Of a stretch of DNA of 64,000 nt, positions 24,983 to 32,809 are shown in pieces. The notes under the pieces were generated by a model. That model did no database searches, was not told the origin of the DNA, and saw only the letters and a program-made list of their open reading frames with translations. The stretch comes from Halorubrum salinarum (GTDB taxonomy: Archaea > Halobacteriota > Halobacteria > Halobacteriales > Haloferacaceae), in assembly GCF_013267195.1 (NCBI RefSeq), contig NZ_CP053942.1, forward strand, positions 62,001-126,000, read 5' to 3'. Position 1 is the first letter of the stretch, and every line of letters begins with the position of its first letter. A program made the position numbers and the translations under genes.

Positions 24983-25461
24983 GTGACGACGGAGATCCCC
25001 CTCACCATATTCAGCCAGACGAACAGTCTGAGGTGTTTGGTCCTATCGACGCCGGGGCGCTACGGGAAATCCGAGACCTGATTGTGGACCTCGAGCCGCT
25101 GGTCCAGACCGCGTCATTGGACGATCCGCTGAATCCCCAGACACTTTCGGCTGAATTATCCGACGGCGTCGGAGCGGCGTCAACCGCCCGGATAGACGTC
25201 CGGTGGAGTCTCACCGGGAACTACGCCGCACACTACACAGATGATCGAGACCGAAATTTTCGGTTTGACTGTCACCCGAAACCCGACGCGCCGCGACGAC
25301 ACTTCCATTCACCCCCCGATGCTCTGAGCCGTCCTGTCGACCCATCTTGTATTGCCGTGTCTGAAACAAGTCTTGTGACGCGAGCGATTCTCCAACGGTG
25401 GCGATACGTCTATACGAATGGAACATTCGATGGGATCAACGACGCAGAAAATCCACCGTAA
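24979..25461 (+). CDS. TumE-like hypothetical protein
   Basis: A 160-residue protein. The middle, ARIDVRWSLTGNYAAHYTDD, then FRFDCHPKPDAPRRHFHSPPDAL, resembles the strand-rich core with paired histidines of TumE-type (DUF6516-like) toxins found next to DNA-binding antitoxins in haloarchaea. The partner here is the coupled winged-helix gene. The similarity is weak to moderate, so the toxin role is inference. Confidence 0.5.
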   Translation: MSDDGDPPHHIQPDEQSEVFGPIDAGALREIRDLIVDLEPLVQTASLDDPLNPQTLSAELSDGVGAASTARIDVRWSLTGNYAAHYTDDRDRNFRFDCHPKPDAPRRHFHSPPDALSRPVDPSCIAVSETSLVTRAILQRWRYVYTNGTFDGINDAENPP

Positions 25462-25507
25462 TATCTTCCTCACCGTTCACGACAAGGCGGACGCCACGTT
25501 AATCGAG

Positions 25508-26164
25508 TCACTGGCTATCCATCACCGGATCGAGCGATTTCATCGAAAAGTCTGATTTCGAGCAGTACCGTTCCGCAACGTCCATCAGCGCTCGTGTACG
25601 CCGAATATCGGCGACGTTGTGGAGTACGACCGCTTCGAAATCACCAGTCTCCCACGCGTCGACGGCCTCGCTACTTTCCCCAAATGGATCGACTGTGCCG
25701 TGGCCGGAAGCCACGAGCTCACCATACACTCCAGTGAGGCTGTTCTCGCTCGTATTGAACCGTGAGGAGAAGACCTCCATCACGTCGATGTACGGTAGCT
25801 CGGCGAACGGCCACTCGCGTTCGTGATGGCTTAACCGCGTTCGAAGGAATGGCAGATCGAATCCGCCTTTCCAGGTTTCCCCATTATACGCTACGAGTTT
25901 GACATCTCGCTGTGCGATCGTGGTATCGACGAACGTCTTGACGGCGTCCAACAGGACGCTCTCATCGTCATGAACAGAGAGCGTCACTGGCGTGGTGAGA
26001 TGGTCGTTCACGCGTTCTTCGATATCTGAGGCACACGTACTCCCGTCTGTATTGAGGAACACTCGCGAGCCGATTTCGGCGTCAAAGCCGACGACGGTCA
26101 ACTGGTCAGTCGTCGAAAACCCTGTCGTCTCGATGTCGAATGCGATCGTCGCGAGTGTACTCAT
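25508..26164 (-). CDS. stand-alone 3'-5' exonuclease (DnaQ/RNase H fold)
   Basis: A 218-residue nuclease. Exo I is AFDIETTGF (D10, E12), Exo II is in VAYNGETWKGGFDLPFLRTR, and Exo III is VLHNVADIRRTRALMD. All catalytic acids of a DEDD exonuclease are present. The motifs are closest to the proofreading domain of B-family polymerases. It is the last gene of a three-gene leftward operon, overlapping the preceding small gene by 4 bp. Inference: it supplies the proofreading that the nearby polymerase lacks. Confidence 0.85.
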   Translation of the reverse strand: MSTLATIAFDIETTGFSTTDQLTVVGFDAEIGSRVFLNTDGSTCASDIEERVNDHLTTPVTLSVHDDESVLLDAVKTFVDTTIAQRDVKLVAYNGETWKGGFDLPFLRTRLSHHEREWPFAELPYIDVMEVFSSRFNTSENSLTGVYGELVASGHGTVDPFGESSEAVDAWETGDFEAVVLHNVADIRRTRALMDVAERYCSKSDFSMKSLDPVMDSQ

Positions 26165-26478
26165 TGGGGTTCCTCGCTGGTTTCCCCATCGGGTCCTTGC
26201 GCATCGGTGCTCTGTTCGTTGAGCCGGTGTTCAAGCGCTTCGAGGCGTTCCCCATGGTCTTCCAATGTGGCCTCCTGTTCGAGATCGATACTGAACAGCG
26301 CCGGCACCAGTGGATTCTGATGGTTCAACAGCCCGCTCGCGTCGGCGTGTTCGCGAGCGTACTCGAACAGCCGGTCGAAGCGTGGTTGGTCGTGACGACG
26401 GAGTGCCCGACGGAACTCCGCCCAGCGCTCTTCGATGGCCCGCAGCGCATCCCGATATGTCGGGTTTGTGCGTCCCAT
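26161..26478 (-). CDS. small hypothetical protein between RadA-like and exonuclease genes
   Basis: A 105-residue, mostly helical protein: TNPTYRDALRAIEERWAEFRRALRRHDQPRFDRLFEYAREHADASGLLNHQNPLVPALFSIDLEQE, then a heptad-like DHGERLEALEHRLNEQ. I do not recognise a named family. Position and the ATGA overlap with the exonuclease suggest a partner or clamp-like accessory factor. The start lies 2 bp after the stop of the RadA-like gene, so the three genes form one operon. Confidence 0.72.
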   Translation of the reverse strand: MGRTNPTYRDALRAIEERWAEFRRALRRHDQPRFDRLFEYAREHADASGLLNHQNPLVPALFSIDLEQEATLEDHGERLEALEHRLNEQSTDAQGPDGETSEEPQ

Positions 26479-26480
26479 TG

Positions 26481-27419
26481 TTAGCGCCCCCTAGGTGCTG
26501 TCCACGCATCGAGGAGCGGACTTGTGGTGAGCGATGTCGCCTCGCCGTCAGCGGTCACGCCTGTTCCGACACCTGGCGGACTCGACGTCGACGACGGGAG
26601 TGTCGCGGGTTCGAGGCCAACCTGTGTCGCCCGCGTAGCGAGCAGCTGTCGCCAGTAGGCGAACGTGGTCTGGTAGTACGCACCGTCATCAACGGGATAG
26701 ACGAGTGTCTCGAACTCGTCACCGACGAGTCGCGGCCCCATCCGGGTTTGCTCACACTCAAGATGGTGATTGGCGGCCGTCGCGACCGGTACTGTGAACT
26801 CGTCGATCGTACTCCGAGTAACGAGTACCGGGACGTCGTAGCTGTCGGCGTACGTCGCTAGTCGAGCGAGGGTTCTCGCTTGGAGTGTTTCCGCGTGCTG
26901 TTCCCTGAGTGTGTCATCGCTGCGATACTGGGCGTCGACAGCCGGTGCGACGATGAGCGACGGGGTGTGTGGAGACGAGTTTTCGTTTTGTACCGTTGAC
27001 TGTCGACCGGATGTGTCGGTGACAGCGGTCGATTTCTGGATGCTCTGGTTTACTGTCGTCGGGAGATTGTCGACAGCGCCGTAGTGCTGGTACGCGGTGA
27101 ATCCACGTGCGACGTGGATCCGGTCGAGCAACCGCTGGCTCGGTGTGATCTGAGCCAGCGTCGTCGTCGTCGCGTGGCCGTTCGCGTCAACCCAGAAGGC
27201 GGGCCCATCGTGTACCAGGAGATGGTCCAGCACGAGCGACTGGAGGATTGGGACGCCTCGGCCGTCGTCAACGTCGAGCAACGTGACGCCGTCGTCGAGT
27301 GACGGTAGGAGCATCTCTTCTGTGGCTGGATCGGCTTGATCTGCCAAGGTCCGATTGCGGTCAGCCCCCCGTGTCGGCTTGTCGGCCGCCATTCGGTTCG
27401 ATGGTGGGTGATCTCCCAT
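26481..27419 (-). CDS. RadA/RecA-like protein lacking a Walker A lysine
   Basis: A 312-residue protein. The pattern LLDRIHVARGFTAYQHY matches RadA (LLD.IYVARA), and SLIVAPAVDAQYR...LARLATYADSYDVPVLVTRS matches the RadA Walker B region and following strand. Where RadA has G-x4-G-K-T, this protein reads DVDDGRGVPILQS, so ATP binding by the usual loop is unlikely. The N-terminus is short and there is no helix-hairpin-helix domain. First gene of the operon with the small protein and exonuclease. Possible role: structural or regulatory relative of RadA in replication or repair. Confidence 0.7.
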   Translation of the reverse strand: MGDHPPSNRMAADKPTRGADRNRTLADQADPATEEMLLPSLDDGVTLLDVDDGRGVPILQSLVLDHLLVHDGPAFWVDANGHATTTTLAQITPSQRLLDRIHVARGFTAYQHYGAVDNLPTTVNQSIQKSTAVTDTSGRQSTVQNENSSPHTPSLIVAPAVDAQYRSDDTLREQHAETLQARTLARLATYADSYDVPVLVTRSTIDEFTVPVATAANHHLECEQTRMGPRLVGDEFETLVYPVDDGAYYQTTFAYWRQLLATRATQVGLEPATLPSSTSSPPGVGTGVTADGEATSLTTSPLLDAWTAPRGR

Positions 27420-27837
27420 ACTCGATAACTAGTCACGCTCTCAATAAGCGACGGCGCGGCGCTTCCGGACTTCCAGAAAGGAATGTACCAGACACTAATT
27501 CGAACTCTGTCACCGGATCTTGAGGAGTGGTAGACTGTTTCCAAGACTCTTTCCGGGGTGGCCGTCGCCTTTGATCGTCAGATTAACCAACACTTCGGTA
27601 TGCCCCGGCAATTTGTTGGTTAAGCTAGTTAGCATCGTTGTACCGAGCCCGTCGATGATGACATCTGTAGATATGATATTCTAGAATATGATTATTCAGA
27701 ATATTTTTATTAGACACAACAGAAGCCACGGCAGCTTTGACTCGAACAGTTCGTCGAAGCTGCGGCCGACACGGTTCCTGGTCTCGAAGACATTCGTCCT
27801 GATTGTTGCCCGCGACCCAGGAAACGCATCATACCGG
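27420..27837. other. intergenic region with repeat R5 and a possible gene fragment
   Basis: 418 bp. It contains inverted repeat R5 at 27583-27623, which is 164 bp before the RadA-like start. AT-rich DNA lies at 27668-27714. On the minus strand 27696-27852 reads a start-less frame with PDRYDAFPGSRATIRTNVFE and ELFESKLPWLL. It overlaps the end of the HEPN gene in another frame and may be a gene remnant; I do not recognise it. Confidence 0.4.
27583..27623. repeat. inverted repeat R5
   Basis: Arms 27583-27592 and 27614-27623, spacer 21 bp, upstream of the RadA-like operon. Confidence 0.85.
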
Positions 27838-28326
27838 TCAGGCTCGACAGATACACTCGTGTGATACCCGTGTCATATCGATGAGGTGGCGGTGGATATC
27901 GTCGGCAAGCCGGTACATTGCCTCTGCCTGTTCCTTCGTTGCGATACCGAGTCTGTAATAGGTCTTCGTTCGGTTTCGGTTCCACAGCTCGGCAAGCTCC
28001 TCTCCGAACGCGTCGTCGTAGAGGCCTATCTCGGCACCACGTTGGTAGAGTCGGCGGTGGCTACTGATGACCTCCGCCGCGGACATTGCCCCATCGTGGA
28101 TCAATCGGAACTGGATAGTGCGCTCGATGGCGACGAACGCCGACTCGATCACGACCGTGTAGTACCCTTGGTCGAGGAGATTTGATCCCACCTCCAGCAG
28201 CCGACAGGCACGGCGAAGTTGGACCAACTCCGCGTCGTCGACATCTAATCCCTCCTCGATCGTTCCGGGACTGCCCTCGAAGGTCCGCTCGGCTTCTCCC
28301 AACTGGTCTCGGATATCGTCATTCAT
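27838..28326 (-). CDS. HEPN toxin, copy 2 (intact)
   Basis: A 162-residue all-helical HEPN-type protein from ATG 28326 (an ATG two codons upstream is possible). Seen: LQLRRACRLLEVGSN-like core (residues ELVQLRRACRLLE), YYTVVIESAFVAIERTIQFRLI, and ELWNRNRTKTYYRLG. Family knowledge: HEPN toxins are RNases with an R-x4-6-H motif; here the Arg-rich R-N-R-T-K-T-Y-Y stands at that place without the His. Two tyrosines are possible AMP acceptors for the partner MNT. The start overlaps the antitoxin's 3' end. Confidence 0.8.
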   Translation of the reverse strand: MNDDIRDQLGEAERTFEGSPGTIEEGLDVDDAELVQLRRACRLLEVGSNLLDQGYYTVVIESAFVAIERTIQFRLIHDGAMSAAEVISSHRRLYQRGAEIGLYDDAFGEELAELWNRNRTKTYYRLGIATKEQAEAMYRLADDIHRHLIDMTRVSHECICRA

Positions 28327-28984
28327 CGGCATACACCTCGGTTCGGAGTTCGGAGAGTTGGTCGGAACTGACCAACGTGATCCCGCCGTCGAACTGAGGG
28401 CGAAGTTGATCACCGATTCGTTGGACGCTGTCCGTCGATTCGACAAGCGGCTGGAACGTGTACCGATTCCCTTCGAACCGTTGGTCTTCGAGATCGCTAA
28501 CAACCGTCTGGACAGTCCGGCGAGCTGCCGTTTGGTCTTTGTCGACGATCACCAATAGGTCGATGTCGCTGGCCCTATCTGCCTCTCCCCGAGCGACGCT
28601 TCCGAACAGGACGACCCCGACTAATCCATCCAACTCGTCCTGAAGTCGTTGTAGAAATGCCTGAACTGGTTGGTGGAACTCGCTCTGCGGGATCGAGAGA
28701 ATTGGATCTGGTTTTGTGAGCCGTTCACGGTTAATCTGGACCTGCTGAGTCCGCCCATCTGGTGCGATCTCGATGACATCAAGCTCGGAAAGCAATGTCA
28801 CCGCCTTTGAGATCGTTCCCTTATTTGCCCCTGTGAGGCTTGCGAGTTCGCTCATCGAGTATGTCGCATACGGCTGATCTATGAGAACGTTGAGAACGTC
28901 CTGCATTGCCTGGTATCGGAATACCCGATCCTCCGGAAACGGATACTGTAACTCTATTGAGATCGACTCTTTCCTATTAGGCAT
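28319..28984 (-). CDS. winged-helix + nucleotidyltransferase (MNT) antitoxin, copy 2
   Basis: A 221-residue homologue of the protein at 16.8 kb. The N-terminal winged helix is TYSMSELASLTGANKGTISKAVTLLSELDVIEI. The nucleotidyltransferase has LFGSVARGEADRASDIDLLVIVD, with both catalytic aspartates. Both copies share the linker DPILSIPQSEFHQPVQAF (DPVLAIPQSEFHTPIRAF in copy 1). It overlaps its HEPN partner. Two CCTATTAGG palindromes bracket the start codon, a likely autoregulatory operator. Confidence 0.87.
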   Translation of the reverse strand: MPNRKESISIELQYPFPEDRVFRYQAMQDVLNVLIDQPYATYSMSELASLTGANKGTISKAVTLLSELDVIEIAPDGRTQQVQINRERLTKPDPILSIPQSEFHQPVQAFLQRLQDELDGLVGVVLFGSVARGEADRASDIDLLVIVDKDQTAARRTVQTVVSDLEDQRFEGNRYTFQPLVESTDSVQRIGDQLRPQFDGGITLVSSDQLSELRTEVYADE

Positions 28985-28999
28985 ACGATTCCTATTAGG
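28973..28999. promoter_or_regulatory. tandem CCTATTAGG palindromes over the start of MNT copy 2
   Basis: CCTATTAGG lies at 28973-28981 and again at 28991-28999, 18 bp apart. The first covers codons 2-4 and abuts the ATG; the second is just upstream. The spacing suits two dimers of the protein's own winged helix. Confidence 0.6.
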
Positions 29000-29252
29000 A
29001 AACGGTGTAAAAATCTGGCGGTGAACTGGCCAAATTACGGCGTGCTAGACTGTAGCCCTCTGAGTTCGTCTTCTATGTCCGCAGGGCCTCTCCGACTCGT
29101 GCCTCGATCATCTTCGTAAGCTAGGGTTCAATAGCAGAGTAGTCGGACCATCTACTGGTTCTCATCACTTGTACTGAGAGATTCGTGAATCCCCTCTCTA
29201 TGTCATGGCGGTTCCACTCTGTTATCTAATGGTGTGTCTCTAGGCGTACAAT

Positions 29253-30953
29253 TTACTGATTAACTCCTCCATCTAAGTCTTCATCAGTAGGGGGCTCACC
29301 AACCCGTCCAAAACGTCTCCCTCGGAATATGAAGGGTTGAGTATTAATCCATTCTGTAAATGTCCGGTCGGGGTCTTGGAGTATCGGTGTTTTGTGGCCG
29401 GTGAGTGGATGTTTAATGGGATCAACCCCTCCCGGTATGAAATCAATTCGAGCAGTCGGGTCGAGGCGACCGTCCTGAATCTTTTCAACGGTTTCCTCAC
29501 CGATGTCGCGAGTGACTCTGTGACGTCCATACGAGTCAAATCCAGACATGATGTCAGAAGACGACTCTCGGGCGATGTACTCCAAATAAAGCGTCGTTCC
29601 GAACCAAAGCTGTGCCATCTCGTCTAAGTTCATCTGGGTGAGAGAATCGAGACCACTAGACCAGCCACTAGCCACACTCTCCCACCTTACGATCTGCTGT
29701 CCTGTCTTGAGCTCATATCTGATTGCTGCCGATGTTAGTTCTGCCATTGAACCGTATACACTACCAATCAATTGCTCCACAGGGGTCACCGGCTCAACGT
29801 GCTCGCTGTTCTGTGCTCGGAGCCACTGATGGTAAGTTAGATCATTTACCTCCATATCGGATTCAGCAACCGTTGAGATGAGGCTTGGAAAGTGGCGAAT
29901 CAACAAGGAAGTGTAACTTTGGTTTCGACCATCCTCTATATCCCGTTTCATAATGGATGAAGCGGCTGTCCAGCCAAGAAATCGAGCACTAACTGCGGAA
30001 CCAGTATAGACTTGATTTTCTGCTGCCGCACTAACTAGTTCTTGAGAGGTCTCGATAACTTCCGTTCGAACTCGCTCCACATTTGTCTCGTAGGGGAGGT
30101 TATCGATTAAGCCGGCTTGCCCCCGTACTACGTGTTCAACCGCTCGATTGGAATCCTCCTTAATTGCCGCCTCCCCGATCGTCCCTGCTGTCTCAGTAGA
30201 TTGTATAGCTGTTTCAGTCAGTTCCTCATTAACCGCTTGCTCCAGAATCAGGGGGAGTTGGTCTTTACATACGTATTCTATTGTCTGATCAACTGGAGAG
30301 TCTTCTTCGGCTTTCCCATTCTGCTTGATAAGCGCTGAAACTCGGTCTCCGAAGATTGAGAGGCCTAGTGCGGAACTCGCCCGATCATGCTCTTCGATTG
30401 TGGAATTGATTACAGAGATAAGCGTCTGAAATGGATCTGGGTGAGCTGCGTCGTCGGCTGATAACTCAGCTTCTTCCAGCATCGATTTTGGCGTTAGCTT
30501 GTCTTCGATGTGCGATAATATCCCCTCGGGAGTCGTTCTCTCTAGTATCTGATTCATAAATCCGTAGAGAGAAACGAATGAGCCAGCCGCTAGAATACCA
30601 GATGACGCGAGTACGACTCTAAGGGTAGCATCGGAAACTGCCCCCACAACAAAGAGACCAAAGATGTCGATCGCGATAGAAAATGCGAAAACCCCAACTG
30701 TCACTCGGTATGTGGAATCTGAGCTGAAACTCTTCGCAAGCCGTGGGGAATACCGTGAGGCAGAGAGTCGTACTCCCAAAATGACGATGGAGAATACAAT
30801 CGCGAAGATACCAGCTTGTACTCTTGCCAGCGTGCTCAAAATACTACGAGCTGTCTGTTGATTTGGAGTGTGGCTGCTAAATATTGCTATTCCAATAGCA
30901 GCAATCCACAATCCAATGAAAGCAACCCAGAAAAATAGGGATCTTCGGTTCAT
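29253..30953 (-). CDS. DUF2254-like membrane protein
   Basis: A 566-residue protein. The N-terminal 155 residues contain four hydrophobic helices, with LARVQAGIFAIVFSIVILGVRLSASRYSPRL resembling the start of DUF2254 membrane proteins (AG.ifsitlvalql.asq.sPR). The remaining 400 residues are soluble, helical and cytoplasmic. The gene is visibly richer in A+T and less acidic than its neighbours, which suggests recent acquisition. No partner gene; function unknown. Confidence 0.65.
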   Translation of the reverse strand: MNRRSLFFWVAFIGLWIAAIGIAIFSSHTPNQQTARSILSTLARVQAGIFAIVFSIVILGVRLSASRYSPRLAKSFSSDSTYRVTVGVFAFSIAIDIFGLFVVGAVSDATLRVVLASSGILAAGSFVSLYGFMNQILERTTPEGILSHIEDKLTPKSMLEEAELSADDAAHPDPFQTLISVINSTIEEHDRASSALGLSIFGDRVSALIKQNGKAEEDSPVDQTIEYVCKDQLPLILEQAVNEELTETAIQSTETAGTIGEAAIKEDSNRAVEHVVRGQAGLIDNLPYETNVERVRTEVIETSQELVSAAAENQVYTGSAVSARFLGWTAASSIMKRDIEDGRNQSYTSLLIRHFPSLISTVAESDMEVNDLTYHQWLRAQNSEHVEPVTPVEQLIGSVYGSMAELTSAAIRYELKTGQQIVRWESVASGWSSGLDSLTQMNLDEMAQLWFGTTLYLEYIARESSSDIMSGFDSYGRHRVTRDIGEETVEKIQDGRLDPTARIDFIPGGVDPIKHPLTGHKTPILQDPDRTFTEWINTQPFIFRGRRFGRVGEPPTDEDLDGGVNQ

Positions 30954-30966
30954 AGCTCACCAAATT

Positions 30967-31384
30967 TTACGAAACCGGCGACGCAGCTGCTGAATCAACG
31001 AGTGAGTACTTGCGGTCTCGACTCGTCCCTTCTGCTTCCAAGAGATTGTACTGTGCCATCTTCGAAAGGTAGGTCCGGACGGTGCGCTTCGTCCGCGGAT
31101 CGTCGACCGCCTCAGTATACCGGTCGTGAATCTCGCTGGGTCCAAGCGGGCCGTGGTCGCGAACAATATCGTAGACGACCCGCTGGTGTGGTGTGAGCGA
31201 GTCGAGACTCTTCTGCTTGATTTGGGCCCGAGCATCTTCAGCAGCGTCTCTGAGAATGTCGTTGGTGATCTCTTCGTGATTTTCGCGATCAGCTGTGCTG
31301 GCTGCGCTGCGAAGCATCCCGATCGCGAGACGAGCGTCGCCAGCGGCGGCATCAGCAATCTGATAGAGCTGCTTGTCGGTGCCG
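30967..31384 (-). pseudogene. C-terminal fragment of a second Orc1/Cdc6
   Basis: The fragment reads YQIADAAAGDARLAIGMLRS, then ITNDILRDAAEDARAQIKQKSLDSLTPHQRVVYDIV, and a winged helix GPLGPSEIHDRYTEAVDDPRTKRTVRTYLSKM. This is the lid and winged-helix part of Orc1. Walker A and B are missing: at 31384 the similarity stops abruptly and an unrelated rightward frame begins. Distinct in sequence from the intact Orc1 at 20 kb. Confidence 0.82.
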
Positions 31385-31391
31385 GGAGGCC

Positions 31392-31646
31392 CTCACCCGT
31401 GTCGACCGCGGTGAGTCGTTCGCGACTGTCGCCGACGACACCGGCATCGCTGAGTCGACGCTCCGGAGCCTCCACCAGGATCGCCGCGATCTTTACCTCG
31501 GCGGCGAGGCCGAGGACAAGCGCGTCGACGACGCACTCACCGATGTCCGCCCGCTGGAGGATGCGCGGGCCGAGGATCCCAACCTCGAAGAACTGCGCGA
31601 ACGCGTCGAGCGGCTGGAGGAGGCCACCGATATCGACCCCCACTGA
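31392..31646 (+). pseudogene. C-terminal fragment of an HTH protein
   Basis: A start-less frame of 84 codons: LTRVDRGESFATVADDTGIAESTLRSLHQDR is a clear helix-turn-helix of the Fis/homeodomain-like type, followed by an acidic helical tail ELRERVERLEEATDIDPH. It abuts the Orc1 fragment on the other strand. The missing 5' part and the head-on junction indicate a deletion or recombination between two genes. Confidence 0.65.
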
Positions 31647-31702
31647 CGCACACCCTACCTCCTCAAACCCGAGTCGTGCGTACGTGTCGAATTGGTTCTA
31701 TT

Positions 31703-31758
31703 AAAACCCTCAACCGGCGATCTGTCGTCAACCATTTGCTGAATATAGAGTGCGAATC
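31703..31758. repeat. dispersed 56-bp sequence, copy A
   Basis: It shares AACCGG-GAT-TGTC-TCA, then TTTGCTGAATA and GAG-GC-A-TC with 58187-58242 at the same spacing. Both copies lie just past the 3' end of related small genes. A shorter relative (CTCTATATTCAGCAA) is at about 60852. Possibly an insertion-sequence terminus. Confidence 0.6.
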
Positions 31759-31816
31759 GGCCGTGTACTATCTATCAACCAGGTAGGTTCGCCAACAGTA
31801 CGAGCACGTACCAATC

Positions 31817-32053
31817 CTATCCAGCGAAGTCGTCAACTGCTGGCTGTATATAATCTAACTCACGGAGCCGGTCGAGCAACTCATCGTCGGAGACTGCTTC
31901 GCTGACTGCCATACTTAGGTCTTCGTTACGCTGTTCAAGCACACTAAGAAGTTGTCTCGCAGTCCTCAGTTTGTAACTTGCGTCCGGGTTGTCCATATCT
32001 TCTTGAACCTCTCCTAACAGCTCCTCTATCGTCGTGAGCACATCCACTACCAT
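31817..32053 (-). CDS. small helical hypothetical protein, paralogue A
   Basis: A 78-residue helical protein: MVVDVLTTIEELLGEVQEDMDNPDASYKLRTARQLLSVL, ending DELLDRLRELDYI. It is clearly related to the 70-residue protein at 58.3 kb: VQED-x3-DP-x3-KLRTARQL and the closing LRELxY are shared. I do not know the family. Both genes are monocistronic on the minus strand with the same 56-bp sequence behind them. Confidence 0.68.
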   Translation of the reverse strand: MVVDVLTTIEELLGEVQEDMDNPDASYKLRTARQLLSVLEQRNEDLSMAVSEAVSDDELLDRLRELDYIQPAVDDFAG

Positions 32054-32434
32054 GAGCTAACTACGAGAACGAGTATCATATAGATGACTGGCGATTCGCA
32101 AAATACCCTGTGAGACGAAGTTTCTATATTTAGCACATCCCCAGAAACCTATTATCTCTTGAGGATCTCAACAGGGCCGCTTAACCAACAAAACCGCCCT
32201 TATCTACCCCTGTTGGTTAACGTCAGAGAGTACGAATTCCTCTGTGATGGGTCTTTATACACCGATCTGTTGGTTAGAAATCATCAGTGGGTATAACACT
32301 CGAGATGATGTTTTAATCCTCGAACAATAGACACGGACGATCAACGGTGTAACCTCTCGACCGCGTGCTGATAGGCCCACGGACCGGCACTCGGCGAGCG
32401 AAGGGCTTTGTCCGGTGACGCCGAAGCGCACCAC
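32054..32434. other. intergenic region with repeat R6 and a half site
   Basis: 381 bp. It holds inverted repeat R6 and, 48 bp further, a single right arm TGTTGGTTAG at 32268-32277. No gene was found. It marks the right limit of the TTAACCAACA repeat family. Confidence 0.5.
32181..32220. repeat. inverted repeat R6
   Basis: Arms 32181-32190 and 32211-32220, spacer 20 bp, the shortest of the family. Confidence 0.85.
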
Positions 32435-32809
32435 ATGAGCAGAGCCGTTTCTGTCGCCACGGCGTTTCTTGTCGGTGTCTGTGTGTTCGCGTGGCTCGCA
32501 GGGCCAGTGCTGGAGGCTCGGTTCGGTGCTGAGGCGTTGTTGGCCGCCTACGGGGCCGTGGCCGCTGGAACTGCAGCCACGACGTACGTACTCGTCCGTC
32601 GGGTCGACGCCCGGCTTTCGGGAGGAGAGACTAGCGGAGACGAACCGACAACCGCCAACGAGGTCGACACGGCCGACAACGATGGGCGGAACGCGAACGC
32701 TGGTGAGGACGAGACGCTGATCGTCCGGTTCGACGATCTGGACGATCTCGACGTGGAACGGGAGGTTCGACAGCTGAAGGCCGAACGTTCTGGCAGTGGC
32801 AAGGACTGA
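32435..32809 (+). CDS. small membrane protein with acidic tail
   Basis: A 124-residue protein with two hydrophobic helices (VSVATAFLVGVCVFAWLAG and AYGAVAAGTAATTYVLV) and an acidic cytoplasmic tail ending TLIVRFDDLDDLDVEREVRQLKAERS. Such proteins are frequent in haloarchaea; function unknown. High G+C resembles the host rather than the preceding segment. ATG 32435 chosen; a TTG nine codons upstream is in frame. Confidence 0.65.
   Translation: MSRAVSVATAFLVGVCVFAWLAGPVLEARFGAEALLAAYGAVAAGTAATTYVLVRRVDARLSGGETSGDEPTTANEVDTADNDGRNANAGEDETLIVRFDDLDDLDVEREVRQLKAERSGSGKD

Larger units (their letters stand above)
16403..32277. mobile_element. plasmid/virus-like replication segment (probable integrated or captured replicon)
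   Basis: The span is bounded by an ArdC fragment on the left and by orc1, HTH and transposase fragments on the right. It contains one orc1 with nine origin boxes, a B-family polymerase, an exonuclease, a RadA-like protein, two MNT/HEPN modules and all seven members of the TTAACCAACA repeat family. The repeats and origin boxes occur nowhere else in the window. Exact ends and attachment sites are not visible, and if the whole window is a megaplasmid this would simply be its replication region. Confidence 0.5.
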
